This document shows positions 1-5,696 of a stretch of 5,696 nt of DNA, one piece after another (position 1 is the first letter of the stretch; the number at the start of each line of letters is the position of its first letter). A program made the translations under genes and the position numbers. The stretch lies in assembly GCA_018901375.1 (NCBI GenBank), contig JAHIEP010000156.1, positions 1 through 5,696 of the forward strand, written 5' to 3'. The DNA is from Nanobdellota archaeon (GTDB lineage Archaea > Nanobdellota > Nanobdellia > Pacearchaeales > GW2011-AR1). Below the pieces are notes generated by a model. That model saw only the letters and a program-made list of their open reading frames with translations, was not told where the DNA came from and did not search any database.

Positions 1-151
1 GGAAGTTAACAAGAAACCTCGTCCACCTAAAGAGGAAGTTAACAAGAAACCTCGTCCACCTAAAGAGGAAGTTAACAAGAAACCTCGTCCACCTAAAGAG
101 GAAGTTAACAAGAAACCTCGTCCACCTAAAGAGGAAGTTGATAAGAAACCT
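1..151. repeat. 33-bp perfect tandem repeat, four full copies plus a diverged partial copy
   Basis: Copies start at 1, 34, 67 and 100 and are identical over 33 bases. A fifth partial copy starts at 133 and matches through base 151 apart from AAC changed to GAT at 140-142. The period is an exact multiple of three, so coding frames are kept. There are no spacers between units. Perfect identity implies recent expansion by slippage or unequal exchange. The array probably continues left of the window. Confidence 0.95.
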
Positions 152-169
152 AGGTTTCTTATATTTTAA
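2..169 (+). CDS. 3' end of an unidentified protein with Lys/Pro-rich 11-residue tandem repeats (partial)
   Basis: The frame starting at base 2 is open from the window edge to a TAA at 167-169. It encodes four identical units EVNKKPRPPKE and then a diverged last unit ending EVDKKPRFLIF. Such a charged, proline-rich tail would be disordered; similar tails occur on nucleic-acid-binding or envelope proteins, but nothing here identifies the function. The stop lies one base before the cdc48 ATG, which is an operon-like junction. Codon choice (GTT, CCT, CGT) differs from cdc48, which prefers A- or C-ending codons. Caution: because the repeat is a multiple of three, the frame at base 3 (units KLTRNLVHLKR), which runs on into cdc48, and two minus-strand frames are also open across the repeats. 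I prefer this frame for its hydrophilic composition and its stop position. The 5' end lies outside the window. Confidence 0.5.
   Translation, partial: EVNKKPRPPKEEVNKKPRPPKEEVNKKPRPPKEEVNKKPRPPKEEVDKKPRFLIF
141..162. promoter_or_regulatory. 22-bp perfect palindrome between the upstream gene and cdc48
   Basis: Bases 141-162 read the same on both strands (core AAGAAACCTAGGTTTCTT, centred on CTAG at 150-153). As RNA it would form a 9-bp stem with a CUAG loop, followed by AUUUU. It overlaps the last codons of the upstream frame and ends 8 bases before the cdc48 ATG. It could be a dimeric regulator's operator, a hairpin separating the two genes' transcripts, or a feature of mRNA processing. No TATA box is placed to start a cdc48 transcript at its ATG, so read-through from upstream is likely. 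The perfect symmetry is certain; the function is inferred. Confidence 0.5.
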
Positions 170-170
170 C

Positions 171-2492
171 ATGGCAAAAAAAACAGAAACAACAAACACA
201 ATCAAACTAAGAGTAGTCGAAGCCCTCCAAGACGACGCCTACAAAGGCATAGTTAGAATCGACCCAACCCTAATGCGAAAACTAGAATTAGAAAGAGGCG
301 ACATAATTTCCATAAAAGGAGAACGTGAAACCCATTCAATAGTAGACCACGCCTACCCCGCCGACAGAGGCGAAGAAATAATCCGAATGGACGGTATAGT
401 CAGAAAAAACGCAAAGACAGGAATAGGAGAATATGTAGTAATTAAAAAATCAAAAATAAAAGAAGCAAAAAAAGTAACAATCGCCCCAGCAGTAAAAGGA
501 GTTGTAGTCCAAGGCGACCCAGACAATTTCAGACGAGGACTCCTCGGCAAACCCGTAACAAAAGGCGACATTATAGTAATGGGCGGAACTCAGCGACGGA
601 AAGACATAATGTCAGAAGATTTCTTCGGCGGCGATATCGGCGACATTTTCAATCAAATGGGCTTCGGAGGAATGCCCGGCGGCCTAACTCAAATCAGATT
701 TGCAATCGTATCGACAAACCCAGGACAACCCTGCATCATCACAGAAAACACAGAAATCACATTATCCCCTAAAGCCGTCGAGATATCAGAAGAATCAATC
801 CCCTCAATAACCTACGAAGACATCGGAGGACTAACCGAAGAAGTCAAGAAAGTCCGAGAGATGGTAGAGCTCCCACTAAAACGTCCCGAGATTTTCATGC
901 GACTAGGAATCGAACCACCAAAAGGAGTCCTACTCTATGGCCCACCCGGAACTGGAAAAACCCTACTGGCAAAAGCCGTCGCCAACGAATCCGAAGCACA
1001 CTTCATTTTACTAAACGGCCCAGAAGTCATGTCAAAATTCTACGGAGAATCCGAAAAAAAAGTCCGAGAGATTTTCGACGAAGCCGAGAAAAACGCACCC
1101 GCAATTATCTTCATAGACGAAATAGATTCAATGGCACCAAAGCGTGAAGAAGCCGGAGGCGAAGTAGAAAGACGAGTAGTATCTCAATTACTAACTATGA
1201 TGGACGGACTAGAATCTCGAGGAAAAGTAGTAGTCATCGGAGCAACAAACCGACCTAACGCAATCGACCCAGCATTAAGACGACCCGGAAGATTCGACCG
1301 AGAAGTAGAAATCTCCGTCCCTGACAAAGCTGGCCGACTATCAATTTTAAAAATCCACACACGAGGAATGCCTTTAACAAAATCAGTAAACCTCGAAGAG
1401 ATAGCAAGAAAAACCCACGGTTTCGTCGGAGCAGATATTAATTCTCTAGCTAAAGAAGCCGCCATGATAGTCATACGAAAAAATATCCATAAATTCAACT
1501 TAGAAGAAGAAAAAGAAATACCTCAAGAACTATTAAACGAATTAAGAGTTTCTCAAAAAGATTTTGACGAAGCATTAAAGGTAGTTCGACCTTCAGCAAT
1601 GCGAGAAGTTTTAGTTGAAACTCCGTCGACAAAATGGAATGACATCGGAGGTATCGACAACGTAAAACGAGATTTAAAAGAAGCAGTCGAATGGCCCCTT
1701 AAATTTCCAAGCTCATTTACAAGAATGGGAATCAACCCACCAAAAGGAGTCCTACTCTATGGCCCACCCGGAACTGGAAAAACCCTACTAGCAAAAGCCG
1801 TCGCCAACGAATCCGAAGCAAACTTTATCCAAGTCAAAGGCCCAAGCCTACTCTCAATGTGGGTCGGCAAATCCGAAGAAGGAGTCAGAAAAATATTCGA
1901 ACGAGCAAGACAAGTATCACCCTGCGTAATCTTCTTCGACGAAATAGATTCCCTAGCCGGCAAACGAGGCGACTCAATGTCGGGAGGGTCAAAAGTAACC
2001 GAAAATGTTCTCAATCAATTATTAGCAGAGATGGACGGAATCGAAGACCTAATAAACGTAATTGTAATCGGAGCAACAAACCGACCCGACATTCTCGACC
2101 CAGCTCTAATGCGACCCGGCAGATTCGACCGAATCGTCTACGTCCCAGTCCCAGAAAAAGAAGGCAGACTCCAAATCCTAAAAATCCATACTCAAAAAAT
2201 GGAAAAAAATAAAGTCCTAGATAAATCAGTGGACCTATTAAAACTAGCCGAAGAAACCGAGGGCTACACCGGCGCCGACATCGAGGCCCTAGTCCGAGAA
2301 TCCGCAATGCTCGCCCTAAGAGAAGACATCAATGCAAAAAAAATCACAAAACAACACTTCGACAAAGCAATGGAAAAGGTTTTACCGTCGGTGTCAAAAG
2401 GCGACCAACAAAGATACCAACAAGTCGAATCCAAATATCTAAGAAGTGCAAAAGCCGCCCTATCCAACGGCTCAGAAAGTTACACAGGATAA
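171..2492 (+). CDS. cdc48: Cdc48/VAT-family AAA+ ATPase (two-ring unfoldase)
   Basis: This 773-residue protein is the archaeal homologue of p97/VCP. It forms a cytoplasmic hexamer that uses ATP to pull on and unfold substrate proteins, often ahead of the proteasome. Domains in order: N-domain (double-psi barrel plus four-stranded barrel, about 10-200) with a Gly/Phe/Met-rich stretch at 141-173; D1 with Walker A GPPGTGKT at 257-264, pore loop MSKFYG and Walker B IIFIDE ending at E317; D2 with Walker A GPPGTGKT at 531-538, pore loop SMWVG and Walker B ending in D590-E591. Both rings keep the sensor motif GATNRP and the RPGRFDR arginine-finger motif, so both should be active. Length is usual for archaeal VAT. 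I chose the ATG at 171 (MAKKTETT) over a TTG at 138, because family members normally begin about ten residues before the conserved barrel start. No strong Shine-Dalgarno is visible. The C-terminus (ESYTG) lacks a terminal HbYX proteasome-docking motif. Confidence 0.97.
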   Translation: MAKKTETTNTIKLRVVEALQDDAYKGIVRIDPTLMRKLELERGDIISIKGERETHSIVDHAYPADRGEEIIRMDGIVRKNAKTGIGEYVVIKKSKIKEAKKVTIAPAVKGVVVQGDPDNFRRGLLGKPVTKGDIIVMGGTQRRKDIMSEDFFGGDIGDIFNQMGFGGMPGGLTQIRFAIVSTNPGQPCIITENTEITLSPKAVEISEESIPSITYEDIGGLTEEVKKVREMVELPLKRPEIFMRLGIEPPKGVLLYGPPGTGKTLLAKAVANESEAHFILLNGPEVMSKFYGESEKKVREIFDEAEKNAPAIIFIDEIDSMAPKREEAGGEVERRVVSQLLTMMDGLESRGKVVVIGATNRPNAIDPALRRPGRFDREVEISVPDKAGRLSILKIHTRGMPLTKSVNLEEIARKTHGFVGADINSLAKEAAMIVIRKNIHKFNLEEEKEIPQELLNELRVSQKDFDEALKVVRPSAMREVLVETPSTKWNDIGGIDNVKRDLKEAVEWPLKFPSSFTRMGINPPKGVLLYGPPGTGKTLLAKAVANESEANFIQVKGPSLLSMWVGKSEEGVRKIFERARQVSPCVIFFDEIDSLAGKRGDSMSGGSKVTENVLNQLLAEMDGIEDLINVIVIGATNRPDILDPALMRPGRFDRIVYVPVPEKEGRLQILKIHTQKMEKNKVLDKSVDLLKLAEETEGYTGADIEALVRESAMLALREDINAKKITKQHFDKAMEKVLPSVSKGDQQRYQQVESKYLRSAKAALSNGSESYTG
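915..998 (+). repeat. 84-bp segment of D1 nearly identical to D2 (copy 1)
   Basis: This stretch of cdc48 encodes the run from PPKGVLLYG through Walker A to ANESEA in D1. It matches bases 1737-1820 in D2 at 83 of 84 positions; the only difference is G968 versus A1790, a synonymous change. Flanking sequence diverges at once on both sides. The protein motif is conserved in the family, but identity at almost every third position goes beyond what protein conservation requires. Confidence 0.9.
1737..1820 (+). repeat. 84-bp segment of D2 nearly identical to D1 (copy 2)
   Basis: This is the partner of the segment at 915-998, offset by 822 bases and in the same frame, covering the D2 Walker A region. 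A further shared 20-base block (1236-1255 and 2067-2086, encoding IGATNRP) lies at a different offset of 831. Confidence 0.9.
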
Positions 2493-2526
2493 AATTCTAA
2501 AAAAAGTCCGCGAGAGCCCGAGAAAG

Positions 2527-2714
2527 TTAGCACACCTCAACCAATATCAAAAAACCAAACTCCTCGTAGAGAAATCCGCGTAAATCCTGTCCTTAATTCG
2601 CGAAGATCCGCGTTTACCCTTTAACCAAACACTCCCAAAACAATCTATAATATATTTTCTATAATCTATTCTCTCGCTACCACTCCCAAAACAAAAATTA
2701 GCACACCCAACCAA
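2527..2714. repeat. Two interleaved pairs of short direct repeats in the convergent spacer
   Basis: TTAGCACACCTCAACCAA at 2527-2544 recurs at 2698-2714 with one T missing. CACTCCCAAAACAA at 2630-2643 recurs exactly at 2681-2694. The paired copies suggest a partial duplication of the spacer, or repeated terminator-like units. TCTATAAT also occurs twice (2644-2651 and 2658-2665). Confidence 0.6.
2572..2613. repeat. Degenerate ATCCGCGT-type short repeat cluster
   Basis: ATCCGCGT occurs at 2574-2581 and 2606-2613, with related units AAATCCTGT (2582-2590) and AATTCGCG (2595-2602) between them, giving a rough 9-12 base rhythm. A related cluster lies at 5623-5649, in the other non-coding stretch of this window. 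From memory, similar ATCCGYGT strings are scattered in the intergenic DNA of many environmental genomes; their role is unknown to me. Confidence 0.5.
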
Positions 2715-2723
2715 CTTTAAAAA
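2688..2723 (-). terminator. Candidate T-tract terminator for the minus-strand operon
   Basis: Read on the minus strand about 70-105 bases past the hydrolase stop codon, there is a T5 run (2723-2719), then T5-G-T4 (2697-2688). Archaeal RNA polymerase typically terminates at T-rich tracts without needing a hairpin. The position suits the end of the two-gene transcript; no strong hairpin accompanies it. Confidence 0.35.
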
Positions 2724-2792
2724 TTAATAAGTGAGGGTATCCTAGACCAAAATTTCTCACATGCTTTCCACTTCCAATAACTCAGAATTTAT

Positions 2793-5297
2793 TTATAATT
2801 CATACTCAGCCCAATTCTCAGCCAAATCTCTCACAACAATCCCAACATTTTCATAAGAACTCGGAACCCTAACCCTCTTCTTACATGCCCCATTATTCAA
2901 AACACCACACAACCTCACACTTCGCTCCCTCCCGAAATAATCATAATCCAAAGCAACTTCCTTAAAATTCTCCTCATCTACAGAAATATCAAAATAAACA
3001 TAACTCGAAAACCAACCACTTCCCCTCTCCCAAAACGAATCAGCATTAGTCACAACCGGAGCAACACTATCAACAATAACTTTATTGACAGCAGACTCAA
3101 CACTTCGCCCCGCAACATCCTCGACGACAAACCAAAACTCAACCTCTCCGTCCGAAACCCCCGACGAAACATCACACTCCCAATTCAACCCACCCTTAAC
3201 ACAACCATCAACCGTTTCCACAGAATTCCCATAATGCAAAAAAACTCCCGAAGGATTATCCTCTCTAAACTTCAAACTAAAACTCCCATCCGAAAAACCA
3301 GACCGAGGCCCAACCCCAAGAATCACCGGCGCAACACTATCAACAAAAAAATCAAACCCATGCTCCTCACTCTCAAAAGAATCCGAACATCTAACAGAAA
3401 CCTCATGCTCACCGTCGCTAAAAATCCTATTTCCAGTATATCCATCACAATTTCTACACAGCCGTATCCATCTCGGCGAAGAAGCCGAATAATCAATATA
3501 CTCTATCAAACTCAAATCACCGACGCCAACAACATCAAAAGGAACAACCCCATTCGTAAAAACATCCCCATCAGTAGGAGAAACAACATTACATAACTTC
3601 CCAGAAACACAAACACTATCCTTACAAGAACTCTCCTCACAATCACCGTCGACAAAACACTCAACAGGATTAACCCAAATCGGATTCGTATAAATTCTAT
3701 TCATACCGTCGCTACTCACACACTCAAGACGATAATATCCTCTAGACTCAACACTCAAACCAATATCCGACAAACTAAAAACATCATTAAGATGCCCATA
3801 AGAATGCTTAGTCCCACCAGCCAGAATCCGAGTCTCCTCGCCCCCAACAACACCCTCGACAAAATAAAAATCACAATCCTCCTCGACAAAACTATCAATA
3901 TTAAATTGAACATCCCCACCAGCCAAAACATCTATCTCCTCACCCATCTTCGCAACCTCTCCATTCAAATTATCAATCTCAAAAGCCAGAGCCCCATTGT
4001 TCCCCATATAACAAGTCCCAGCTTCCAACGCCCCAAAAATATTCGCCTTAGAATATTCCTCAGCATAACAACAAGTATACTCCCTCCCAAACTTCTGAAA
4101 ATCCCCATGCGCATCCGATCCCGCCGAAACATAAACCCGCCTCGCCTCCAAACCAGCCCGCCCCAACAAAACATCTTTCCACTTCTCTATCCCATTCTCC
4201 AAATCCTCAGCAACATCCTCGTCCTCAATATCCCCGTTCCAAATCTCCAACCCAGCAAAAGGCAAAGAGTAATCATACCACTTCATCAAAATATCAGCGA
4301 CGACAATATCAATCATAGCCTCCGGATGCGCAACATAACCAAACCCACCCTGTCCATTAACACTCTCCACAATCTCATCGCAAAACGGAACATCAATTTG
4401 TCCATTATCCAAAAACACCTCATCAATATCATACGCCAAAAAATGATTCCCAGGCAAACTATTTCCCATCCAATTACCACTCTCCGGAGTCCTACAATTC
4501 ACCTCTTCCCCAATTAAACAATTACTATAAAAACCACAATCCCTTTCAAACCTAGACCAATTCCAAGCACTATCCTTATTCAAATTAAAAGAATTAGAAT
4601 GGTCAGTAACGCTAAACCAATCAAAATCCATAACCTCCTTAGCAATTTTGGATGTAAAAGAAATAGGCGCTCCAACCTCTCCAGCAAGACCACCGAGCCA
4701 ATTAGTACTAGTATACCAACTATGATAATGTGTGTCCCCACAATACCAATCCTCAATCTTCGGCATTTCCCCAACATCAGCCTCGACATAAACCGGCCCC
4801 TCCGTATAATACGACCAAAAATCATCATAAACAACCTTCACAGCAAACTTTCCATCTGTCTCCTTAAGCAAAGATTTATCCGCATAAAAAAACAAAAACC
4901 AAGGAGCTGACGAACTTATCACCATCCCATCAAGATCATAATACCCAATAACAGCATCCCCATCATTAGCATCGAGAAAATAAATCCCAGCCAACTCCGC
5001 ATCCACCCCAATACCCCCAGCCAACAAAATAATATTCCCGTCCTCATCAACCTTCCAAGGCGCATCAAGAAAATAATTATCAGCCGGCCTAACATACTGA
5101 ACAGAGAAATCAGAAGAACCCTCCTTATCATAAACATCAGGCAACTCAAAACCCTCCTCAACCACCTCAACATATCTCACCTCTAAATCATCCAACCCCT
5201 CCGAAGAAAAAGCTCCATTAAATTCATATTCATAAGCCCCAACAAAAGACAAAAACAAAACCGAAAAAACAAAAAACAAAATCAATTTATTTCTCAC
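2793..5297 (-). CDS. Secreted PHP-family metallohydrolase (CehA/McbA-like) with Ig-like C-terminal domains
   Basis: This 834-residue protein is probably an exported metal-dependent phosphoesterase or related hydrolase; the substrate is unknown. Residues 1-21 form a signal peptide (RNK, hydrophobic core, then VGA before YEYE). An N-terminal, probably beta-rich region reaches about 180. The PHP domain then shows all expected ligand motifs: GDTHYH (H190, H192), TDH (D232, H233), GEE (E264/E265), NHF (H285), AHPE (H324) and GSDAH (D395, H397). A Cys-rich linker (about 545-570) leads to Ig-like modules, with DSVAPV linkers at 653 and 743, 90 residues apart. It has 22 cysteines, none before C186, which fits disulphides outside the cell. 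No C-terminal anchor is seen, so it is free or held by an uncleaved signal. I chose the GTG at 5297 over a TTG at 5312, because GAGGTG sits 5 bases upstream and the signal peptide then starts cleanly. It overlaps the upstream gene by 11 bases. Confidence 0.85.
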   Translation of the reverse strand: MRNKLILFFVFSVLFLSFVGAYEYEFNGAFSSEGLDDLEVRYVEVVEEGFELPDVYDKEGSSDFSVQYVRPADNYFLDAPWKVDEDGNIILLAGGIGVDAELAGIYFLDANDGDAVIGYYDLDGMVISSSAPWFLFFYADKSLLKETDGKFAVKVVYDDFWSYYTEGPVYVEADVGEMPKIEDWYCGDTHYHSWYTSTNWLGGLAGEVGAPISFTSKIAKEVMDFDWFSVTDHSNSFNLNKDSAWNWSRFERDCGFYSNCLIGEEVNCRTPESGNWMGNSLPGNHFLAYDIDEVFLDNGQIDVPFCDEIVESVNGQGGFGYVAHPEAMIDIVVADILMKWYDYSLPFAGLEIWNGDIEDEDVAEDLENGIEKWKDVLLGRAGLEARRVYVSAGSDAHGDFQKFGREYTCCYAEEYSKANIFGALEAGTCYMGNNGALAFEIDNLNGEVAKMGEEIDVLAGGDVQFNIDSFVEEDCDFYFVEGVVGGEETRILAGGTKHSYGHLNDVFSLSDIGLSVESRGYYRLECVSSDGMNRIYTNPIWVNPVECFVDGDCEESSCKDSVCVSGKLCNVVSPTDGDVFTNGVVPFDVVGVGDLSLIEYIDYSASSPRWIRLCRNCDGYTGNRIFSDGEHEVSVRCSDSFESEEHGFDFFVDSVAPVILGVGPRSGFSDGSFSLKFREDNPSGVFLHYGNSVETVDGCVKGGLNWECDVSSGVSDGEVEFWFVVEDVAGRSVESAVNKVIVDSVAPVVTNADSFWERGSGWFSSYVYFDISVDEENFKEVALDYDYFGRERSVRLCGVLNNGACKKRVRVPSSYENVGIVVRDLAENWAEYEL

Positions 5298-5547
5298 CCT
5301 TCCACCTCTCAATCAACATTCCAATCCCAGCCCCGACCAAACTATAAAAAATAATTGTAAAAAATACAGCAAATATAGCAAGCCCCATAATATCTCCACA
5401 TATACCAATAGGAGGACAAACCACCTTCAACGCCAAAGTTAACGGCAACCTAAAAACACTCTCACTCGTCCCAAACTTCATCAACCCCAAACTAAACACA
5501 AACCCAACAACCCCACCGACGACAATCCCCTTCCAACTCCTTTTCAT
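5287..5547 (-). CDS. Small membrane protein with two predicted helices, function unknown
   Basis: The 86-residue product begins MKRSWKG and ends IERWKGEK. A first hydrophobic helix spans about 7-25, and a long hydrophobic stretch about 53-79. Between them a loop carries CPPIGIC (C44, C50), which could form a disulphide or bind a metal. Positive residues at both ends place both termini in the cytoplasm. I do not recognise a named family, although small proteins of this build are common in DPANN-type genomes (from memory). I start it at the ATG at 5547 rather than the TTG at 5550, because the TATA box is about 26 bases upstream of that ATG, which predicts a leaderless mRNA. It is the first gene of a two-gene operon with the secreted hydrolase and overlaps it by 11 bases. 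That suggests coupled translation and an envelope-related role, perhaps helping or anchoring the hydrolase (inference). Confidence 0.75.
   Translation of the reverse strand: MKRSWKGIVVGGVVGFVFSLGLMKFGTSESVFRLPLTLALKVVCPPIGICGDIMGLAIFAVFFTIIFYSLVGAGIGMLIERWKGEK
5303..5308 (-). promoter_or_regulatory. Shine-Dalgarno GAGGTG deciding the hydrolase start
   Basis: On the minus strand GAGGTG is followed by five bases and then GTG at 5297. It matches the complement of the archaeal 16S 3' tail and lies inside the last codons of the membrane-protein gene. It supports the GTG start and rules against the TTG at 5312, which lies before it. Confidence 0.75.
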
Positions 5548-5568
5548 CAACCCTAAACAAAACCCAAC

Positions 5569-5582
5569 TATTTAAATTCTCC
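5569..5582 (-). promoter_or_regulatory. Archaeal BRE/TATA promoter of the minus-strand operon
   Basis: Read on the minus strand, GGAGAA (5582-5577) directly precedes TTTAAATA (5576-5569). This fits the purine-rich BRE plus the archaeal TATA consensus. The TATA centre is about 26 bases upstream of the ATG at 5547, the usual distance to the transcription start, so the first gene should be leaderless. Confidence 0.75.
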
Positions 5583-5622
5583 GAAACACCTCGCCAGCCA
5601 TAAAAACCCCACCGCCCAAAAA

Positions 5623-5649
5623 AATCTATCCAATCCGCGCAATCCGTGT
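5623..5649. repeat. Three degenerate 9-bp units related to the spacer repeat
   Basis: AATCTATCC, AATCCGCGC and AATCCGTGT lie head to tail. They resemble the ATCCGCGT units at 2572-2613. They sit in the non-coding stretch upstream of the minus-strand operon promoter. Confidence 0.5.
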
Positions 5650-5655
5650 TCCTCG

Positions 5656-5693
5656 CCCCCCCTTCGTCGTCCCTCCCCCTCCCCCCTACCCCC
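5656..5693 (-). other. G-quadruplex-forming tract (i-motif on the plus strand)
   Basis: On the minus strand the G-runs read G5-TA-G6-A-G5-A-G3, then seven bases and G7. Loops of 2, 1 and 1 bases between four runs of at least three G meet the standard quadruplex pattern and predict a very stable structure. The tract lies about 75 bases upstream of the BRE/TATA promoter in otherwise AT-rich DNA. No gene is visible between 5583 and the window end. Confidence 0.7.
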
Positions 5694-5696
5694 TAC

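Larger units (their letters stand above)
2493..2792. other. Convergent intergenic spacer (300 bp), non-coding
   Basis: The stretch lies between the stop codons of cdc48 (plus) and the PHP hydrolase (minus), so both operons must end here. I see no credible reading frame or RNA gene. It holds a degenerate ATCCGCGT-type repeat (2572-2613), two pairs of short direct repeats, T-tracts on the minus strand and a T-rich plus-strand patch at 2651-2670 that could end the cdc48 transcript. The plus strand is very poor in G (bases 2641-2700 have 1 G against 15 C). Confidence 0.8.

Noticed and set aside
1..151. CRISPR array
   Set aside because: The repeats are directly adjacent, with no unique spacers between them.
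158..168. TATA-like TTATATTTT as the cdc48 promoter
   Set aside because: At the usual spacing it would start transcription inside the cdc48 coding sequence, downstream of its ATG.
138..170. TTG start giving Cdc48 an extra 11 N-terminal residues
   Set aside because: The GAGG before it is only three bases away, the extension (MIRNLGFLYFN) is hydrophobic and atypical of the family, and the ATG at 171 gives the expected N-terminus.
1859..2212. Alternative-frame open stretch inside cdc48 D2
   Set aside because: It is an Arg/Asn/Ser-rich shadow of the conserved AAA+ frame with no recognisable motif.
2644..2670. TATA-like AT-rich patch as a promoter in the convergent spacer
   Set aside because: No gene or clear RNA follows it in either direction; AT-rich DNA between convergent genes is better explained as termination sequence.
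2731..2760. Possible hairpin GTGAG...CTCAC
   Set aside because: Only five base pairs close a 20-base loop, with no good internal pairing; too weak to call.
3792..4517. Long plus-strand reading frame opposite the hydrolase (241 codons)
   Set aside because: It lies antisense to a clear PHP domain. Its composition (Ile, Asn, Pro, Arg, Thr-rich) is what a G-poor strand yields, where TAG and TGA stops are rare.
5298..5312. TTG at 5312 as the hydrolase start (five extra residues)
   Set aside because: The Shine-Dalgarno lies between this TTG and the GTG at 5297, so it can only serve the GTG.

Overview
The window looks archaeal. It holds a full-length two-ring Cdc48/VAT AAA+ ATPase. The minus-strand gene pair is preceded by a textbook archaeal BRE/TATA element (TTTAAATA) about 26 bases from an ATG, which fits a leaderless transcript. 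The second gene of that pair has a Shine-Dalgarno (GAGGTG) matching the archaeal 16S tail. The AT-rich codon use, the modular secreted protein with 'DSVAPV' linkers and the small two-helix membrane protein remind me of DPANN archaea (Pacearchaeota/Woesearchaeota type). That lineage call is an inference with moderate confidence.

Layout. Bases 1-169 hold the 3' tail of an upstream plus-strand reading frame built from perfect 33-bp tandem repeats (11-residue Lys/Pro-rich units). It ends in a 22-bp perfect palindrome (141-162). One base after its stop codon, cdc48 (171-2492, plus) begins. Bases 2493-2792 are a non-coding convergent spacer with short degenerate repeats and T-tracts (read on the minus strand) that may terminate the opposing operon. 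On the minus strand, a promoter near 5569-5582 drives an 86-residue membrane protein (5547-5287). This overlaps by 11 bases an 834-residue secreted metal-dependent PHP-family hydrolase (5297-2793) with Ig-like C-terminal domains. Bases 5583-5696 are non-coding and hold a second copy of the degenerate repeat and a strong G-quadruplex motif (G-runs on the minus strand) at the window edge.

How the parts relate. Cdc48 is a cytoplasmic housekeeping unfoldase and has no evident functional link to the opposing pair. The minus-strand pair is translationally linked: the small membrane protein and the exported hydrolase are probably made together and both act at the cell envelope. The hydrolase carries the full set of PHP metal ligands, but its substrate cannot be told from sequence.

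The most notable patterns are: a strong amino/keto (A,C versus G,T) strand skew covering genes in both orientations and the spacers; an 84-bp near-identity between the two ATPase modules of cdc48 that suggests gene conversion; a palindrome apparently built on a half-site from the tandem repeat; and the G-quadruplex tract. I see no CRISPR array, tRNA, rRNA or insertion sequence, and no clear new defence or mobile system.
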